A DNA stretch of 64,000 bases, taken from Sinimarinibacterium flocculans (GTDB lineage Bacteria; Pseudomonadota; Gammaproteobacteria; Nevskiales; Nevskiaceae). Every line of letters begins with the position of its first letter. Positions within the stretch are counted from its first letter, which is position 1. The position numbers and the translations under genes were made by a program. Below are positions 44,237 to 53,343 of the stretch, in pieces. The stretch covers positions 62,001 through 126,000 of the forward strand of contig NZ_QICN01000005.1 of NCBI RefSeq assembly GCF_003201205.1. Reading direction: 5' to 3'. The notes below the pieces were generated by a model. That model was not told the origin of the DNA, did not search any database, and saw only the letters and a program-made list of their open reading frames with translations.

Positions 44237-44707
44237 ATGAAGGGGGTCAGGGAGGGCTGGGGCCGACTCTGGGTCTGCTGGACCCTGTGTGCCGCATCGT
44301 TTCCGGGCATTGCGGCTGACAATGGTGCAGCCCTGTTTGCCGAACGCTGCGCGCCCTGTCACCAGCCGCAGGGCCAGGGGCTGGACGGCCGCTATCCGCC
44401 GCTGACGCATCTGGAGGACTGGCTGGCCACCGAGGACGGCCGCCACTACATCGCGCGCGTGGTCATGCACGGCTTCGCCGGACCGATCGAGGTGGGCGAA
44501 CAGACCTACGACGGCCTGATGCTCACCTACCGCTGGCGGCTGAAGGATCCGCAGATCATGGCGGTGCTGAACTACGTCGCCGAGACGCTCAACACGCCGC
44601 CGTCCGGCTACGTGCCGTTCGACCTGTCCCTGCTGGGCAGCATCCGTGCACAGAAGATGCCCGACGCCGAGGTGATGGCCCTGCGCAATCGCCTGCCGGC
44701 CCGCTGA
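44237..44707 (+). CDS. Small periplasmic cytochrome c
   Basis: 156 aa. A hydrophobic signal (LWVCWTLCAASFPGIAA) precedes CAPCH (Cys38, Cys41, His42). GPIEVGEQTYDGLMLTYRW supplies the distal Met. Single-haem class I cytochrome similar to those that serve dehydrogenases and oxidases. CGGAG precedes ATG 44237; the longer TTG start at 44198 adds a Pro-rich stretch and is less likely. The next gene starts 85 bp later. No partner oxidoreductase is adjacent. Confidence 0.88.
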   Translation: MKGVREGWGRLWVCWTLCAASFPGIAADNGAALFAERCAPCHQPQGQGLDGRYPPLTHLEDWLATEDGRHYIARVVMHGFAGPIEVGEQTYDGLMLTYRWRLKDPQIMAVLNYVAETLNTPPSGYVPFDLSLLGSIRAQKMPDAEVMALRNRLPAR

Positions 44708-44792
44708 CCGGCTCGCCACTCGCGTCGCCAGTCCCCGCGCGTTGCGCTAACGTGGCGGTCGACGCGCACCACGAACCTGAAGGGAGCCGCAT

Positions 44793-46673
44793 GTGAGCAG
44801 CGATGTACGCGGGCGCGTACGCTTGGGCTTCGCCGATACGCTGAAGATCCTGCTGCCGTACTTCTACGGCAACTTTCTCGAGCAGTTGCGCGCGATCTGG
44901 TTCATCGTCGTCTACCTGCTGCTGTTCCAGATCCTGGTGCTGGGCCTGCCGATCGTGCATGCCGCCATGATCGGCGCCGGCATCGCCATCGTGGCGGTGG
45001 GCCTGATGTTCTTCATGGAAGGCCTGCGCCTGGGCCTGATGCCGCTGGGCGAGACGATCGGGGCGGTGCTGCCGCGCAACGCCTCGCTGCCACTGATCCT
45101 GCTGTTCGCCTTCCTGCTCGGTGTCGGCGCAACCTTCGCCGAGCCGGCCATCGCGGTACTGCGCAGCGCCGGCGCCGGCGTGCGCCCGGAGCAGGCGCCG
45201 CTGCTGTATAGCCTGCTCAACGACTTTGCCGACCAGCTCGTCGGCGTCGTCGGTGTGGGCGTCGGCGTGGCGGTGCTGCTCGGCATCCTGCGCTTCTTTC
45301 TCGGCTGGTCGCTGAAGCTGCTGATCATGCCGCTGGTGCTGCTGCTGTGCGGTCTCACGCTCTACGCCCACCAGCACGCGGTCCTGCAGCCGGTGCTGGG
45401 TCTCGCCTGGGACTGCGGCGCGGTGACCACCGGGCCGGTGACCGTGCCGCTGGTGCTGGCGCTGGGCATCGGCGTGTGCCGCATCGTCGGCGACGGCGAC
45501 AGCGGCAACGCCGGTTTCGGCATCGTCACGCTCGCCTCGCTGTTCCCGGTACTGGCGGTGCTGCTGCTCGGCCTGTGGCACATCCAGGCGGACGACTACT
45601 ACGGTCGCAGTCACTACGCCGGCACGATGCAGGAGGCCGCGCAGACCCGCGAAGCCGCCGCACAGCGCCCGGTGCGGCAGCCGGCCGGCTTCGACGACGA
45701 GGATTTCGAACGCTTTCTCAAGGACGGCGTGCCGCCGGACGACTATCGCCTGCGCTTCGAGGACGGCGAACCGCGTCTGGTCGACGGCCGCATCGTGCTC
45801 GACGATGCCACGCTGGTGCTCGAGAAGCGCCAGCTGCTGCAGGCCAAGGTCGTCTCGCGCGACACCTGGGACCCGGCGCTGGCCTTCGCCGAGGAGCTGC
45901 GCGGCGGCACCCTGTCGGCGTTGCGCGCGATCGTCCCGTTGTGCGTGTTCCTGCTGATGACGCTGCGACTGGTGCTGCCCGACCGCATCCGCAACCGCGA
46001 CGAGATCCTCATCGGCATCGGCTTCTCGGTGATCGGCATGAGCCTGTTCATGCTCGGCATCACACTCGGGCTGACGCCGCTCGGCACCCAGCTCGGCAGC
46101 AACGTGCCGCTGAGCTTCGCGACGCTCACGCCCTGGGGCGCGGAAGGACTGCGCGAGCCGCTGTTCGAATCGGACGTCGCCGGCAAGATCGTCGCCGCGA
46201 TCTTCGGCTTCTTCCTCGGCTACGGCGCCACGCTGGCGGAGCCGGCGCTCAACGCGCTCGGCAACACCGTCGAGAAGATCACCGTGGGCGCGTTCAAGAA
46301 GTCGCTGCTGATGCAGTCGGTGGCGATCGGCGTGGGCATCGGCATCGCTGCCGGCGTGATCAAGCTGGCCTTCGACATTCCGCTCGAGTACCTGCTGATT
46401 CCACCCTACGTCGTGCTGCTGCTGCTGACGGCCATCTCGTCCGAGGAGTTCGTGAACTTCGGCTGGGACAGCGCCGGCGTCACCACCGGCCCGATCACCG
46501 TGCCGCTGGTGCTGGCGATGGGCCTGGGCATCGGCGCCAACGTGCCCGGTGTCATCGACGGCTTCGGTGTGCTCGCGCTGGCCTCGGTCGGCCCGATCAT
46601 CACCGTGCTGATCGTCGGGCTGCTGGTGTCGCGTGCGCGCCGCGCCGAATCGCTGGCGGGCAGCGCGCCATGA
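44793..46673 (+). CDS. DUF1538 membrane protein (duplicated, probable carrier)
   Basis: 626 aa from GTG 44793 with GAAGGGAG upstream. Two homologous membrane halves are joined by a soluble linker (about residues 270-365). Each half has a re-entrant-looking signature: CGAVTTGPVTVPLVLALGIG and SAGVTTGPITVPLVLAMGLG, plus FAEPAIAVL and LAEPALNALG. This inverted/duplicated architecture is typical of transporters, and DUF1538 is a family of unknown substrate. It overlaps the downstream PII-like gene by 4 bp, which suggests control of the membrane protein by that soluble partner, as in AmtB-GlnK and SbtA-SbtB. Confidence 0.88.
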   Translation: MSSDVRGRVRLGFADTLKILLPYFYGNFLEQLRAIWFIVVYLLLFQILVLGLPIVHAAMIGAGIAIVAVGLMFFMEGLRLGLMPLGETIGAVLPRNASLPLILLFAFLLGVGATFAEPAIAVLRSAGAGVRPEQAPLLYSLLNDFADQLVGVVGVGVGVAVLLGILRFFLGWSLKLLIMPLVLLLCGLTLYAHQHAVLQPVLGLAWDCGAVTTGPVTVPLVLALGIGVCRIVGDGDSGNAGFGIVTLASLFPVLAVLLLGLWHIQADDYYGRSHYAGTMQEAAQTREAAAQRPVRQPAGFDDEDFERFLKDGVPPDDYRLRFEDGEPRLVDGRIVLDDATLVLEKRQLLQAKVVSRDTWDPALAFAEELRGGTLSALRAIVPLCVFLLMTLRLVLPDRIRNRDEILIGIGFSVIGMSLFMLGITLGLTPLGTQLGSNVPLSFATLTPWGAEGLREPLFESDVAGKIVAAIFGFFLGYGATLAEPALNALGNTVEKITVGAFKKSLLMQSVAIGVGIGIAAGVIKLAFDIPLEYLLIPPYVVLLLLTAISSEEFVNFGWDSAGVTTGPITVPLVLAMGLGIGANVPGVIDGFGVLALASVGPIITVLIVGLLVSRARRAESLAGSAP

Positions 46674-47905
46674 GCGAGCATTTCCGCGCGCTGCACAAGG
46701 TCTCGGTGGTCGCTGCGATCCTGCCGCCGGCGGCGGCCAAACCGGTGATCGAGCGCCTGTTCGCCGCCGGCGAGCGCAATGCCTTCGTGACCAATGCCCG
46801 CGGCACGCTGATCCGCGATCAGTGGTTCCAGCGCTTCATGCCGCTAGTGAGCCCGGAGAAGGAGATCCTGCGCTTCATCGTGCCGGACGCGCAGGTCGAC
46901 GGCGTCATCCACGACATCGCCGACGCCGGGCAGCTGCGCTATCCGGGCTCGGGCGCGGTCTACTCGGTCCCCTGCGACACGCTGTACCACACGCCGGATT
47001 TCCCGGTGTGGGCCGATGTCGACGACGAGGCCGGCGCCGATGCCTCGATCGCGCTGCGCGAGAACCTCTCGCTGATCTCCTGCATCGTGCAGCCGGAACA
47101 GACCGAGGCGATCTCGCGCGCTGCGATGCAGGCCGGCGCGCACGGTCCCGTCGTGTTCTATTGCGAAGGGCGCGGCCTGCGCGACCGTCTGGGCTGGCTG
47201 CGGATCACGAAGAAGCGCACCAAGGAGGTCGTGACGCTGATCGTCGACAACGCCGACGCCGACGCCGTGGTCGACGCCATCACCGTCGCCGGCCGGCTGG
47301 AGATGCCCGGGCGCGGCTACCTGTACTGCATGCCGGTGCACAAGGGCATCGTGCACCTGGCGAGCACGGTCGGCGGACGCCATCACGCTGCCGACATGCA
47401 GCAGATCGTCGCGGCGATCGACGAGCTGATGGGGCATTCCGACTGGCGCCGGCGTCAGGTCGTGCGGCTCGGCGGCGGCGGCCGTGCCGCCGGCCTGCGG
47501 CTCGACCCGGCCGAGCAGGCCGATCCGCTGCTGGTACCGCAGATGCGCGTGACCTTCATCTCCGGTCAGGCGCATACGCCCACCCTGCTCGACACGGCGC
47601 TCGCGGCCGGTGCCGACGGTGCGAACGTGATGTCCGCACGGTTCGTCGAACTCGAATCGCGCGTGACCATGGGCCGTCGCCTCAACCGCGAACGCAACTG
47701 GGTCCAGACCGTGATGCCACGGTCCCAGGCCGAACGAATCCTCAAGGCGGTGATGCAGCGCGTCGAGGCCGAAGGCATCAGCGAGACCTGCCTGTTCGCG
47801 CAGCCGGTCAGCCGCACCGTGACCTACCGCGCCCAGACCCACGCCGACACCGCCGCCGAGGCGACGGCGGGCCTGACCTACCGCGGCGCCCGCGCCACGC
47901 GCTGA
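46670..47905 (+). CDS. Triple PII-like signalling protein
   Basis: 411 aa, no membrane segment. Three successive PII-like (GlnB-fold) units: about 8-108, 131-233 and 291-388, each with an N-terminal strand, a helix, a flexible T-loop-like stretch, and a closing strand. The first two share YPGSGAVYSVPCDTLYH and MPGRGYLYCMPVHKGI; the third has ISETCLFAQPVSRTV. Because PII proteins act as trimers with ligand sites between subunits, one chain with three units could form a pseudo-trimer. It is coupled to the DUF1538 gene by ATGA. Ligand (ATP/ADP, 2-oxoglutarate or other) and effect are unknown. Confidence 0.82.
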   Translation: MSEHFRALHKVSVVAAILPPAAAKPVIERLFAAGERNAFVTNARGTLIRDQWFQRFMPLVSPEKEILRFIVPDAQVDGVIHDIADAGQLRYPGSGAVYSVPCDTLYHTPDFPVWADVDDEAGADASIALRENLSLISCIVQPEQTEAISRAAMQAGAHGPVVFYCEGRGLRDRLGWLRITKKRTKEVVTLIVDNADADAVVDAITVAGRLEMPGRGYLYCMPVHKGIVHLASTVGGRHHAADMQQIVAAIDELMGHSDWRRRQVVRLGGGGRAAGLRLDPAEQADPLLVPQMRVTFISGQAHTPTLLDTALAAGADGANVMSARFVELESRVTMGRRLNRERNWVQTVMPRSQAERILKAVMQRVEAEGISETCLFAQPVSRTVTYRAQTHADTAAEATAGLTYRGARATR

Positions 47906-47933
47906 GTCCGCGCCAGCAGCGGGCGCCGCCGCA

Positions 47934-48761
47934 TCAGGGGCTCAGGACCTCGAGGACCGCGGTATAGGACAAGCGCCGGTACGGTGCCTCGGCACTGCCC
48001 TGGCGGTCCTCGGTGCCGACGTTCAGCCAGTAGAAGCCGGGTCGCGGCCATGCGATCTCGATCCGGCCCTGCGCGTCGGTCTCCAGTTCCATCGCCTCGA
48101 CGGCGTCGCGGTAGCGGATGCCGTCGGCAATCACCTCGACGACGAGCCCGGCCGCGGGTTGGCCGTCGATGACGAAGCGCAGTTGCGCCGGCTCGTCGGC
48201 GTACAGGTCGTTGACGGCGCTGACCGGCTGCATCGCCAGACCCTCGGCCGGCTCGTCGAAGACCGTCGCCGTCGGGCTTCCGGCGGTGACGAAGGTCTCC
48301 AGCCGCGACAGCATGCGCACGACCTTGAGGTCGGTTGCCGTTGGCGGCAGCACCTTCGCGAGGCCGTCGGCACTGAACGGCTGGCCGCGCGGCGGCCAGC
48401 GGCCGCGCTTGCCGGCATCATCCCAGCTCGCACTGATGCCGTCGCGGACCATCGCCAGCTTGTAGGTCCCGGGCTGATCGAGCCGCAGATCGAAACTGCT
48501 GCGCAACTCGCCGGTGGCCGGGTTCGCGGGCGCGAGCACGGCACCGTCAGGCGCGGTGATCGTCAGCGACTCGAGTCCCAGCGGGCGGTGATCGCGGACG
48601 AAGGGGTCGGTCGATGCGGCGGCATCGACGGTGATCCACTGTCCGACGCTGAGCACGGTCTTGGACGGCTGCATCCACATCTTGTGTGCGTGCGCGACCG
48701 GTGCGCTGGCGAGCACGGCAGCGGCCAAAGCGGCCGACAGGGAAGGTTTCGTGGCGGACAT
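47934..48761 (-). CDS. DUF4198 periplasmic protein
   Basis: 275 aa. A signal peptide ending APVAHAHKMW is followed by the DUF4198 pattern (HKMWMQPSKTVLSVGQWITV) and Ig-like beta domains: LDQPGTYKLAMVRDG, PAQLRFVIDGQPAAG and AQGRIEIAWPRPGFYWLNV. Related proteins (NikM/CbiK-like) sit in metal-uptake operons. The His after the signal cleavage site would be an N-terminal metal ligand; this is inference. GAGGAG supports ATG 48761. Last gene of the Fur-controlled minus-strand operon. Confidence 0.85.
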   Translation of the reverse strand: MSATKPSLSAALAAAVLASAPVAHAHKMWMQPSKTVLSVGQWITVDAAASTDPFVRDHRPLGLESLTITAPDGAVLAPANPATGELRSSFDLRLDQPGTYKLAMVRDGISASWDDAGKRGRWPPRGQPFSADGLAKVLPPTATDLKVVRMLSRLETFVTAGSPTATVFDEPAEGLAMQPVSAVNDLYADEPAQLRFVIDGQPAAGLVVEVIADGIRYRDAVEAMELETDAQGRIEIAWPRPGFYWLNVGTEDRQGSAEAPYRRLSYTAVLEVLSP

Positions 48762-48771
48762 CGTGGTCTCC

Positions 48772-49317
48772 TCAGGGAGTGAGTTGAAGCTGCACGGCGC
48801 CGAGCTCCGACCGGCCGCGGGCATCGAGCGTCTGCCCGGCCGCTGGCGGCCAGTCGAAGGCGATCGGCAGTTGTTCGCGGCCGCCCTCCTCGCGCGCCGC
48901 TTCGACGACGAGCCGGTAACGGCCGTCCTCGAGCCCGGCGAGGGGTCGCGAGCCGGCGTCGAACCGCAGCACATGCGTGCCGACCGGGCGCGTCGCGCTG
49001 CTGAGCCCGTCGACCGGCATGGCGAGGTCGCGCCCACCGCGTCGCCACCACTGGCGCAGGTCGGGCAGCCACTTGGTGCCGGATTCGCCGCGCGGCGCGG
49101 CACCGGACGGCGCCGGGCGGTCGAGCTGATACCAGACGGAAAGCTGGGCCGCGACGCTGCGGTCCTCGCGCTCGATCCACGCCGCGACGTACGGGCGGTG
49201 GTACTCGGCCACGTCGATGCGCGGCAGCTCGATGGACAGCGCCAGCTCGGCCGCGGACACACCGGGGGCCGTCATCGCAAGACCCAGCGCCATGGACAGG
49301 AATCGGAAGTCTTTCAT
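48772..49317 (-). CDS. DUF2271 periplasmic protein
   Basis: 181 aa. Signal peptide ends PGVSAAE. The pattern VAEYHRPYVAAWIEREDRS, LSVWYQLDRP, WLPDLRQWWR and DARGRSELGAVQLQL is characteristic of DUF2271. In many proteobacteria it lies with PepSY and DUF4198 genes, as here. Function unknown; a role in periplasmic iron or flavin handling is inferred from the operon. The DUF4198 gene starts 10 bp after its stop. Confidence 0.88.
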   Translation of the reverse strand: MKDFRFLSMALGLAMTAPGVSAAELALSIELPRIDVAEYHRPYVAAWIEREDRSVAAQLSVWYQLDRPAPSGAAPRGESGTKWLPDLRQWWRRGGRDLAMPVDGLSSATRPVGTHVLRFDAGSRPLAGLEDGRYRLVVEAAREEGGREQLPIAFDWPPAAGQTLDARGRSELGAVQLQLTP

Positions 49318-49329
49318 TGCTTTCTTCAG

Positions 49330-49947
49330 TCAGTGAACGAACAGCGCCAGCAGCACGACGGGGGCGACCAGACCCAGCGTCACCATCGGCCAGGTCATCG
49401 CGCGATGCGCCGCGTGCAGCTTGAGCAGGATCAGGCCGGTGATGCAGAACACCAGGCAGGCGATTGCGAACAGGTCGATGAACCAGGTCCAGACGACGCC
49501 GGCGTGGCGACCCTTGTGCAAGTCATTGAGGTAGGCGATCCAGCCGCGATCGATGACCTCGACCTCGACGTCGCCGGACAGCAGATCGACGCTGAGCCAG
49601 CCGTCGGCGCCGGGACGCGGCAGGCTCAGGTAGATCTCGTCCTCGGACCACTCGGCGACGCGCCCGCCCGGGTGCAGCGACCATCGCGCGTCGAGCCAGG
49701 TGGCGAGCGCCGCCGGCAGGGCGCCGGCATCAAGCCCGGCGGCCACCGTCTGCAATTCCGCCAGCAGGCCCGGCGGCAGGCTGCCCTGCAGCCGCGTCAC
49801 GACCGGCGTCGCCGGAATCTGCGCGGCATGGTTCAGGGTGATGCCGGTCGCGGCGAACAGGATCATGCCGATCAGGCACAGCGCCGAGCTGATCCAGTGC
49901 CACTGGTGCATCTGGCGCAGCACGCGCGCACGAATCGAGCGGGCCAT
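49330..49947 (-). CDS. PepSY-associated transmembrane protein
   Basis: 205 aa. Helices at about 16-38 (HWISSALCLIGMILFAATGI) and near the C-terminus (FAIACLVFCITGLILLKLHA, MVTLGLVAPVVLLALFV), with LNHAA after the first helix. A PepSY-like periplasmic segment lies between, ending YLNDLHKGRHAG. These proteins often have haem-binding His and pair with receptor operons, probably in ferric-chelate reduction. ATG 49947 begins 8 nt after the piuC stop. Confidence 0.88.
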   Translation of the reverse strand: MARSIRARVLRQMHQWHWISSALCLIGMILFAATGITLNHAAQIPATPVVTRLQGSLPPGLLAELQTVAAGLDAGALPAALATWLDARWSLHPGGRVAEWSEDEIYLSLPRPGADGWLSVDLLSGDVEVEVIDRGWIAYLNDLHKGRHAGVVWTWFIDLFAIACLVFCITGLILLKLHAAHRAMTWPMVTLGLVAPVVLLALFVH

Positions 49948-49954
49948 CGTGTGC

Positions 49955-50641
49955 TCAGACCTCGGCCCAGCGCCGCAGCAGGTTGTGATAGACCCCGGTC
50001 AGCCTCAGCACTGCGGTGGTATCGGCACCGCTGCGGCGCAGCGATTCGATCGAGGTGTCCATCTCGAACAGCAGGCGCCGCGCACCCTCGTCGCGGACCA
50101 TGCTCTGCACCCAGAAGAACGAGGCCAGCCGTTCGCCGCGCGGGACCGGCATGACCTGGTGCAGGCTGCTCGACGGATAGATCACCAGATCGCCCGCCGG
50201 CAGCTTCACGCGATGCTCGCCGTAGGTGTCGCTGATCACCAGCTCGCCGCCGTCGTAGTCGGCGGGATCGCACAGGAACAGCGTGCACGAGATGTCGGAG
50301 CGGACATGCAGGCGCTGGTCCGCACCGCCGAGACGCATCACCGAACCGTCGATGTGATACCCGTAGTTGCCGCCGCCGCGATAGCGGTTGAAGCGCGGCG
50401 GCACCGTCCGCTGCGGCAGCGCCGCGGCGAAGAACAGCGCGCTGCGTTCGAGCGCGGCGAGGACGATCCGCCCGAGTTCGGCCTTCGCCGGCGAGGCATC
50501 CGGCAACTGCTCGTTGCGCTTGACCTGCGCGCCCTGTACGCCGACGGTCTCGCGCCCGTCGGTCCAGTCAGCCGCGGCCAGACCGGAGCGGATGCGGGCC
50601 AGTTCGTCGGCCGTCAGTACTTCGGCGATACGCAGCAGCAT
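49955..50641 (-). CDS. piuC: PiuC/YbiX-type Fe(II)/2-oxoglutarate hydroxylase
   Basis: 228 aa. Fe ligands: His96 and Asp98 in [10 protein letters not shown] and His161 in SSLHQVMPV; the 2-oxoglutarate Arg is Arg171 in [13 protein letters not shown]-type hydroxylases are strongly linked to Fiu/PiuA catecholate receptors, and one lies directly upstream here. They are thought to process siderophores or modify the receptor pathway. A 13-bp hairpin lies between it and the receptor gene. Confidence 0.95.
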   Translation of the reverse strand: MLLRIAEVLTADELARIRSGLAAADWTDGRETVGVQGAQVKRNEQLPDASPAKAELGRIVLAALERSALFFAAALPQRTVPPRFNRYRGGGNYGYHIDGSVMRLGGADQRLHVRSDISCTLFLCDPADYDGGELVISDTYGEHRVKLPAGDLVIYPSSSLHQVMPVPRGERLASFFWVQSMVRDEGARRLLFEMDTSIESLRRSGADTTAVLRLTGVYHNLLRRWAEV

Positions 50642-50672
50642 CAGACGTCCCTCGTGCGCGGCGCGCGCAGGA

Positions 50673-50704
50673 GCGCAGGCCGGGCACCCGGGCCCGGCCT
50701 GCGC
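50673..50704. terminator. Strong hairpin between the receptor and piuC genes
   Basis: A perfect 13-bp stem, GCGCAGGCCGGGC (50673-50685) with GCCCGGCCTGCGC (50692-50704), loop of 6 nt. No T-tract on either side, so it may be an attenuator, RNA-stability or processing site within the operon rather than a full terminator. Confidence 0.6.
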
Positions 50705-50719
50705 GCGGTCGCGCCCGAC

Positions 50720-53035
50720 TCAGAAGCGGAAGTCGGCACTGAACAGGAACGTGCGCGACGCACCCGGCATGTAGCGGTAGCCGCTCTTGTTGATCGACGC
50801 GACATAGTCCTCGTCCGCGAGGTTGTAGCCGTTGACGCGCAGCGCCAGTTGCGGGCTGAAGGCGTAGGCGACGACCGCGTCGACCACCGTGTACGACTCG
50901 GTGTACGTCGGCGTGCCGACCGCACCGTCCGTGCCCCGGCGCAGGCCGTCGGTATGGCGCACGCCGCCGCCGACCAGCAGGCCGAACGGGAAGCGGTACG
51001 CGGTCCAGCCGGTGAGGCTGGCGTCCGGGGTGTAGGTCAGGTTCTCGGAGCCATCGGCGGTCACCGTGCGCCCGGCCTCGACACTGGTGCTCAGGTGCGA
51101 GTAGCCGGCCGACACCGACCAGTTGCGGGTGAGATTGCCGACCGCAAAGATCTCGATGCCCTCGACACGCTTCTCGCCGGTCTGCCGCGGCACGCCGTTC
51201 TCGTCGGTGTCGTCCGCGTTGATCTCGTTGGTCACCTCGGTGCGGAACAGCGCCAGGTTCAACGACAGCATCTCGTCGAGCACGTCCCACTTGGTGCCCA
51301 GCTCGTAGGTCGCCGCCTTCTGCGGATCGAGGTTCGGCCGGTCGAGGCTGTTCGTCGAGGTGCTGAACTGGAAGTTCGAACCGCCCGGCGGCTGTTGCGA
51401 GATCGCGTAGTTGATGTAGACGCTCGCCGTTTCGACCGGCTTGTACAGTGCGCCGAGCTTCCAGTTGAACAGCGTGTCGTCGTCCTCGGCGTTGATCGTC
51501 TCGACCAGCGTTCCCTGCGGCAGATCGCCGCAGTCGACCGCACCGCGGCCGGTGCCGCCGCAGGGCGTGGTGTTGCGGTACTCGGTCTGGTAGCGGTCCG
51601 CGCGCAGCCCGCCGGTGACGATGAACCGCTCGCCGAACCTGACGGTATCGAAGACATAGACCGCAACCGTGTCGGTGCGACCGACGCCGGCGCCACCGTT
51701 GCGTGAGATCGACAGCGTGCCGGGCGCGTTCCAGTCCGGGGCGTACAGGCTGGCCGGCGGCACGGTGCCGGTCGCGGTGTTGCCATAGGCGGTCTGTTCC
51801 TCGCGAATGACCTCGAGCCCGGTGCTCAGCGTGTGGCGGATCGCTCCGCTGCCGAGGTCGGCGCGCAGGTTGAGCTGGTTGGTCAGGATCTCGTTGACCT
51901 GGTCCTTGATCGTCGGGAGGCTGCGGTTGAGCGTGTAGGTCGACAGATCGTCGGGATCGGTCCAGCCGATGTTGCCGGAAGGCTCGCCGTTGTCGTCGAC
52001 GCCGCCGGTGCTCATGAAGGCGGTCAGCAGGTAATCCTGTTCGGTCTGTCCCCAGCGCGTCGTGTTGGTCAGCCGCAGCGTGTCCGAAAGATCGTGCTCG
52101 ATCCGTGCCGTGGCCATCCTGGCGACGCTGTCGTCGTGGTCATGGCGCGTGCCGTAGAAGTTGTGCGGATCGACCGGGTTGCCGGCCAGCGCTTCGAGCC
52201 CCGGCTGCGGCGTCCAGCCCGGCAGACCGATCGTCGGCACGAAGCCGTCGGGCACGTTGTCTTGGCGGACGTAGAGCAGATTCACATAGGCGCGCGTGGC
52301 GCCGTCGAGCCCGAGTCCGAGCGAGGGCGCGATACCGACGCGCGAGTTGTTCACGTGATCGCGGTGCGGCAGGTCGCTGTCCTGCCACAGCGTGTTCAGG
52401 CGCAGCGCCGCGCCCGGCACGCTGCCGAGCGTCTGGTTCAGGTCGGCCTGGGCGCGCCGCTGGCCATCGCTGCCCACGGAGACGAGGCCGGACACCGCGT
52501 TGCCGAGGTGGGCCTGCTTGGTCGCGAGGTTGACCGAACCGGTCGGCGCGGTGCGTCCGTAGTCGGTGCCCGCTGGCCCCTTGATCACTTCGATCTGCTC
52601 GATGTTGAAGACATCGCGCGAGATCGACCCCAGATCGCGGATGCCGTCGACGAAGATGCTGTTCGACGTGTCGAAGCCGCGCATGTAGATCGCATCGCCG
52701 GTGGTCGTGTTGCCGTTCTCGCCGGCATAGAAGGTGCCGACGCCCGGGCTGTTGCGCAGCGCCTCGGTCAGCGTCGTCGCGCCCTGCTGGGTGAACACCT
52801 CACTGGTGATGATCTGGATCGTCTGCGGCGTTTCACGCAGCGGCTGGGTGAACTTCGGCGACTGCACTGCATCGGCCTTGTACGGGCTCACCGTGCTGCC
52901 GTCGACGGTCACATCGGGCAGTGCCGTGACCTGCGTCAGCGGTGAGGCTGCGACCACCTGCTGATGTTCGGCGGTTGCCGGCTGCGCGCACAACGCGACC
53001 GCCGCCGCGGCGATCGGACTCAGATGAAACTTCAT
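50720..53035 (-). CDS. TonB-dependent catecholate siderophore receptor (Fiu/PiuA type)
   Basis: 771 aa. Signal peptide ends PATAEH; TonB box near ALPDVTVDGS. The plug shows LRETPQTIQIITSEVF, ALRNSPGVGTFYAGENG, IYMRGFDTSNSIFVDGIRD and IEVIKGPAGTDYGR; the barrel ends SADFRF. These are typical of Fiu/PiuA-type receptors of monomeric catecholates. A loop with CGGTGRGAVDC gives a disulfide. AGGGAG precedes ATG 53035. Operon leader; piuC and the PepSY/DUF2271/DUF4198 genes follow. Confidence 0.95.
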   Translation of the reverse strand: MKFHLSPIAAAAVALCAQPATAEHQQVVAASPLTQVTALPDVTVDGSTVSPYKADAVQSPKFTQPLRETPQTIQIITSEVFTQQGATTLTEALRNSPGVGTFYAGENGNTTTGDAIYMRGFDTSNSIFVDGIRDLGSISRDVFNIEQIEVIKGPAGTDYGRTAPTGSVNLATKQAHLGNAVSGLVSVGSDGQRRAQADLNQTLGSVPGAALRLNTLWQDSDLPHRDHVNNSRVGIAPSLGLGLDGATRAYVNLLYVRQDNVPDGFVPTIGLPGWTPQPGLEALAGNPVDPHNFYGTRHDHDDSVARMATARIEHDLSDTLRLTNTTRWGQTEQDYLLTAFMSTGGVDDNGEPSGNIGWTDPDDLSTYTLNRSLPTIKDQVNEILTNQLNLRADLGSGAIRHTLSTGLEVIREEQTAYGNTATGTVPPASLYAPDWNAPGTLSISRNGGAGVGRTDTVAVYVFDTVRFGERFIVTGGLRADRYQTEYRNTTPCGGTGRGAVDCGDLPQGTLVETINAEDDDTLFNWKLGALYKPVETASVYINYAISQQPPGGSNFQFSTSTNSLDRPNLDPQKAATYELGTKWDVLDEMLSLNLALFRTEVTNEINADDTDENGVPRQTGEKRVEGIEIFAVGNLTRNWSVSAGYSHLSTSVEAGRTVTADGSENLTYTPDASLTGWTAYRFPFGLLVGGGVRHTDGLRRGTDGAVGTPTYTESYTVVDAVVAYAFSPQLALRVNGYNLADEDYVASINKSGYRYMPGASRTFLFSADFRF

Positions 53036-53184
53036 GAGAACTCCCTGGGCAGTATCCGGGACCCCGTCCCGGGTGAAAGGGCACACGACGCAACCCTTGC
53101 GCACCGTCCGGCCCGGACGGAATGCGGCAGGGTCAATGGGCGCTTTGGGGGAACCGGAGACCGGTACTGCCTGGAAGCGGCACT

Positions 53185-53213
53185 ATCCTAAATGCGAGTG
53201 TTTCTCATTACAA
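53185..53213 (-). promoter_or_regulatory. Fur-controlled promoter of the catecholate-receptor operon
   Basis: On the minus strand TTGTAA (53213-53208), a 17-nt spacer and TAGGAT (53190-53185). The spacer contains AATGAGAAACACTCGCATT (53209-53191), an imperfect Fur-type inverted repeat. The rest of the 308-bp intergenic region 53036-53343 shows no other feature. Confidence 0.72.
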
Positions 53214-53343
53214 GTCGCATTGAGATGCGAGGCCGGCGAGCGGGATGCGCGAAGATCCACCGGCGCCGTATTCCGCCCCCGCACTACACTCCGGGGCAGG
53301 ACCCACGCCGCCACCGCTGCCAAGCGATCTCCGACATCCGCCG

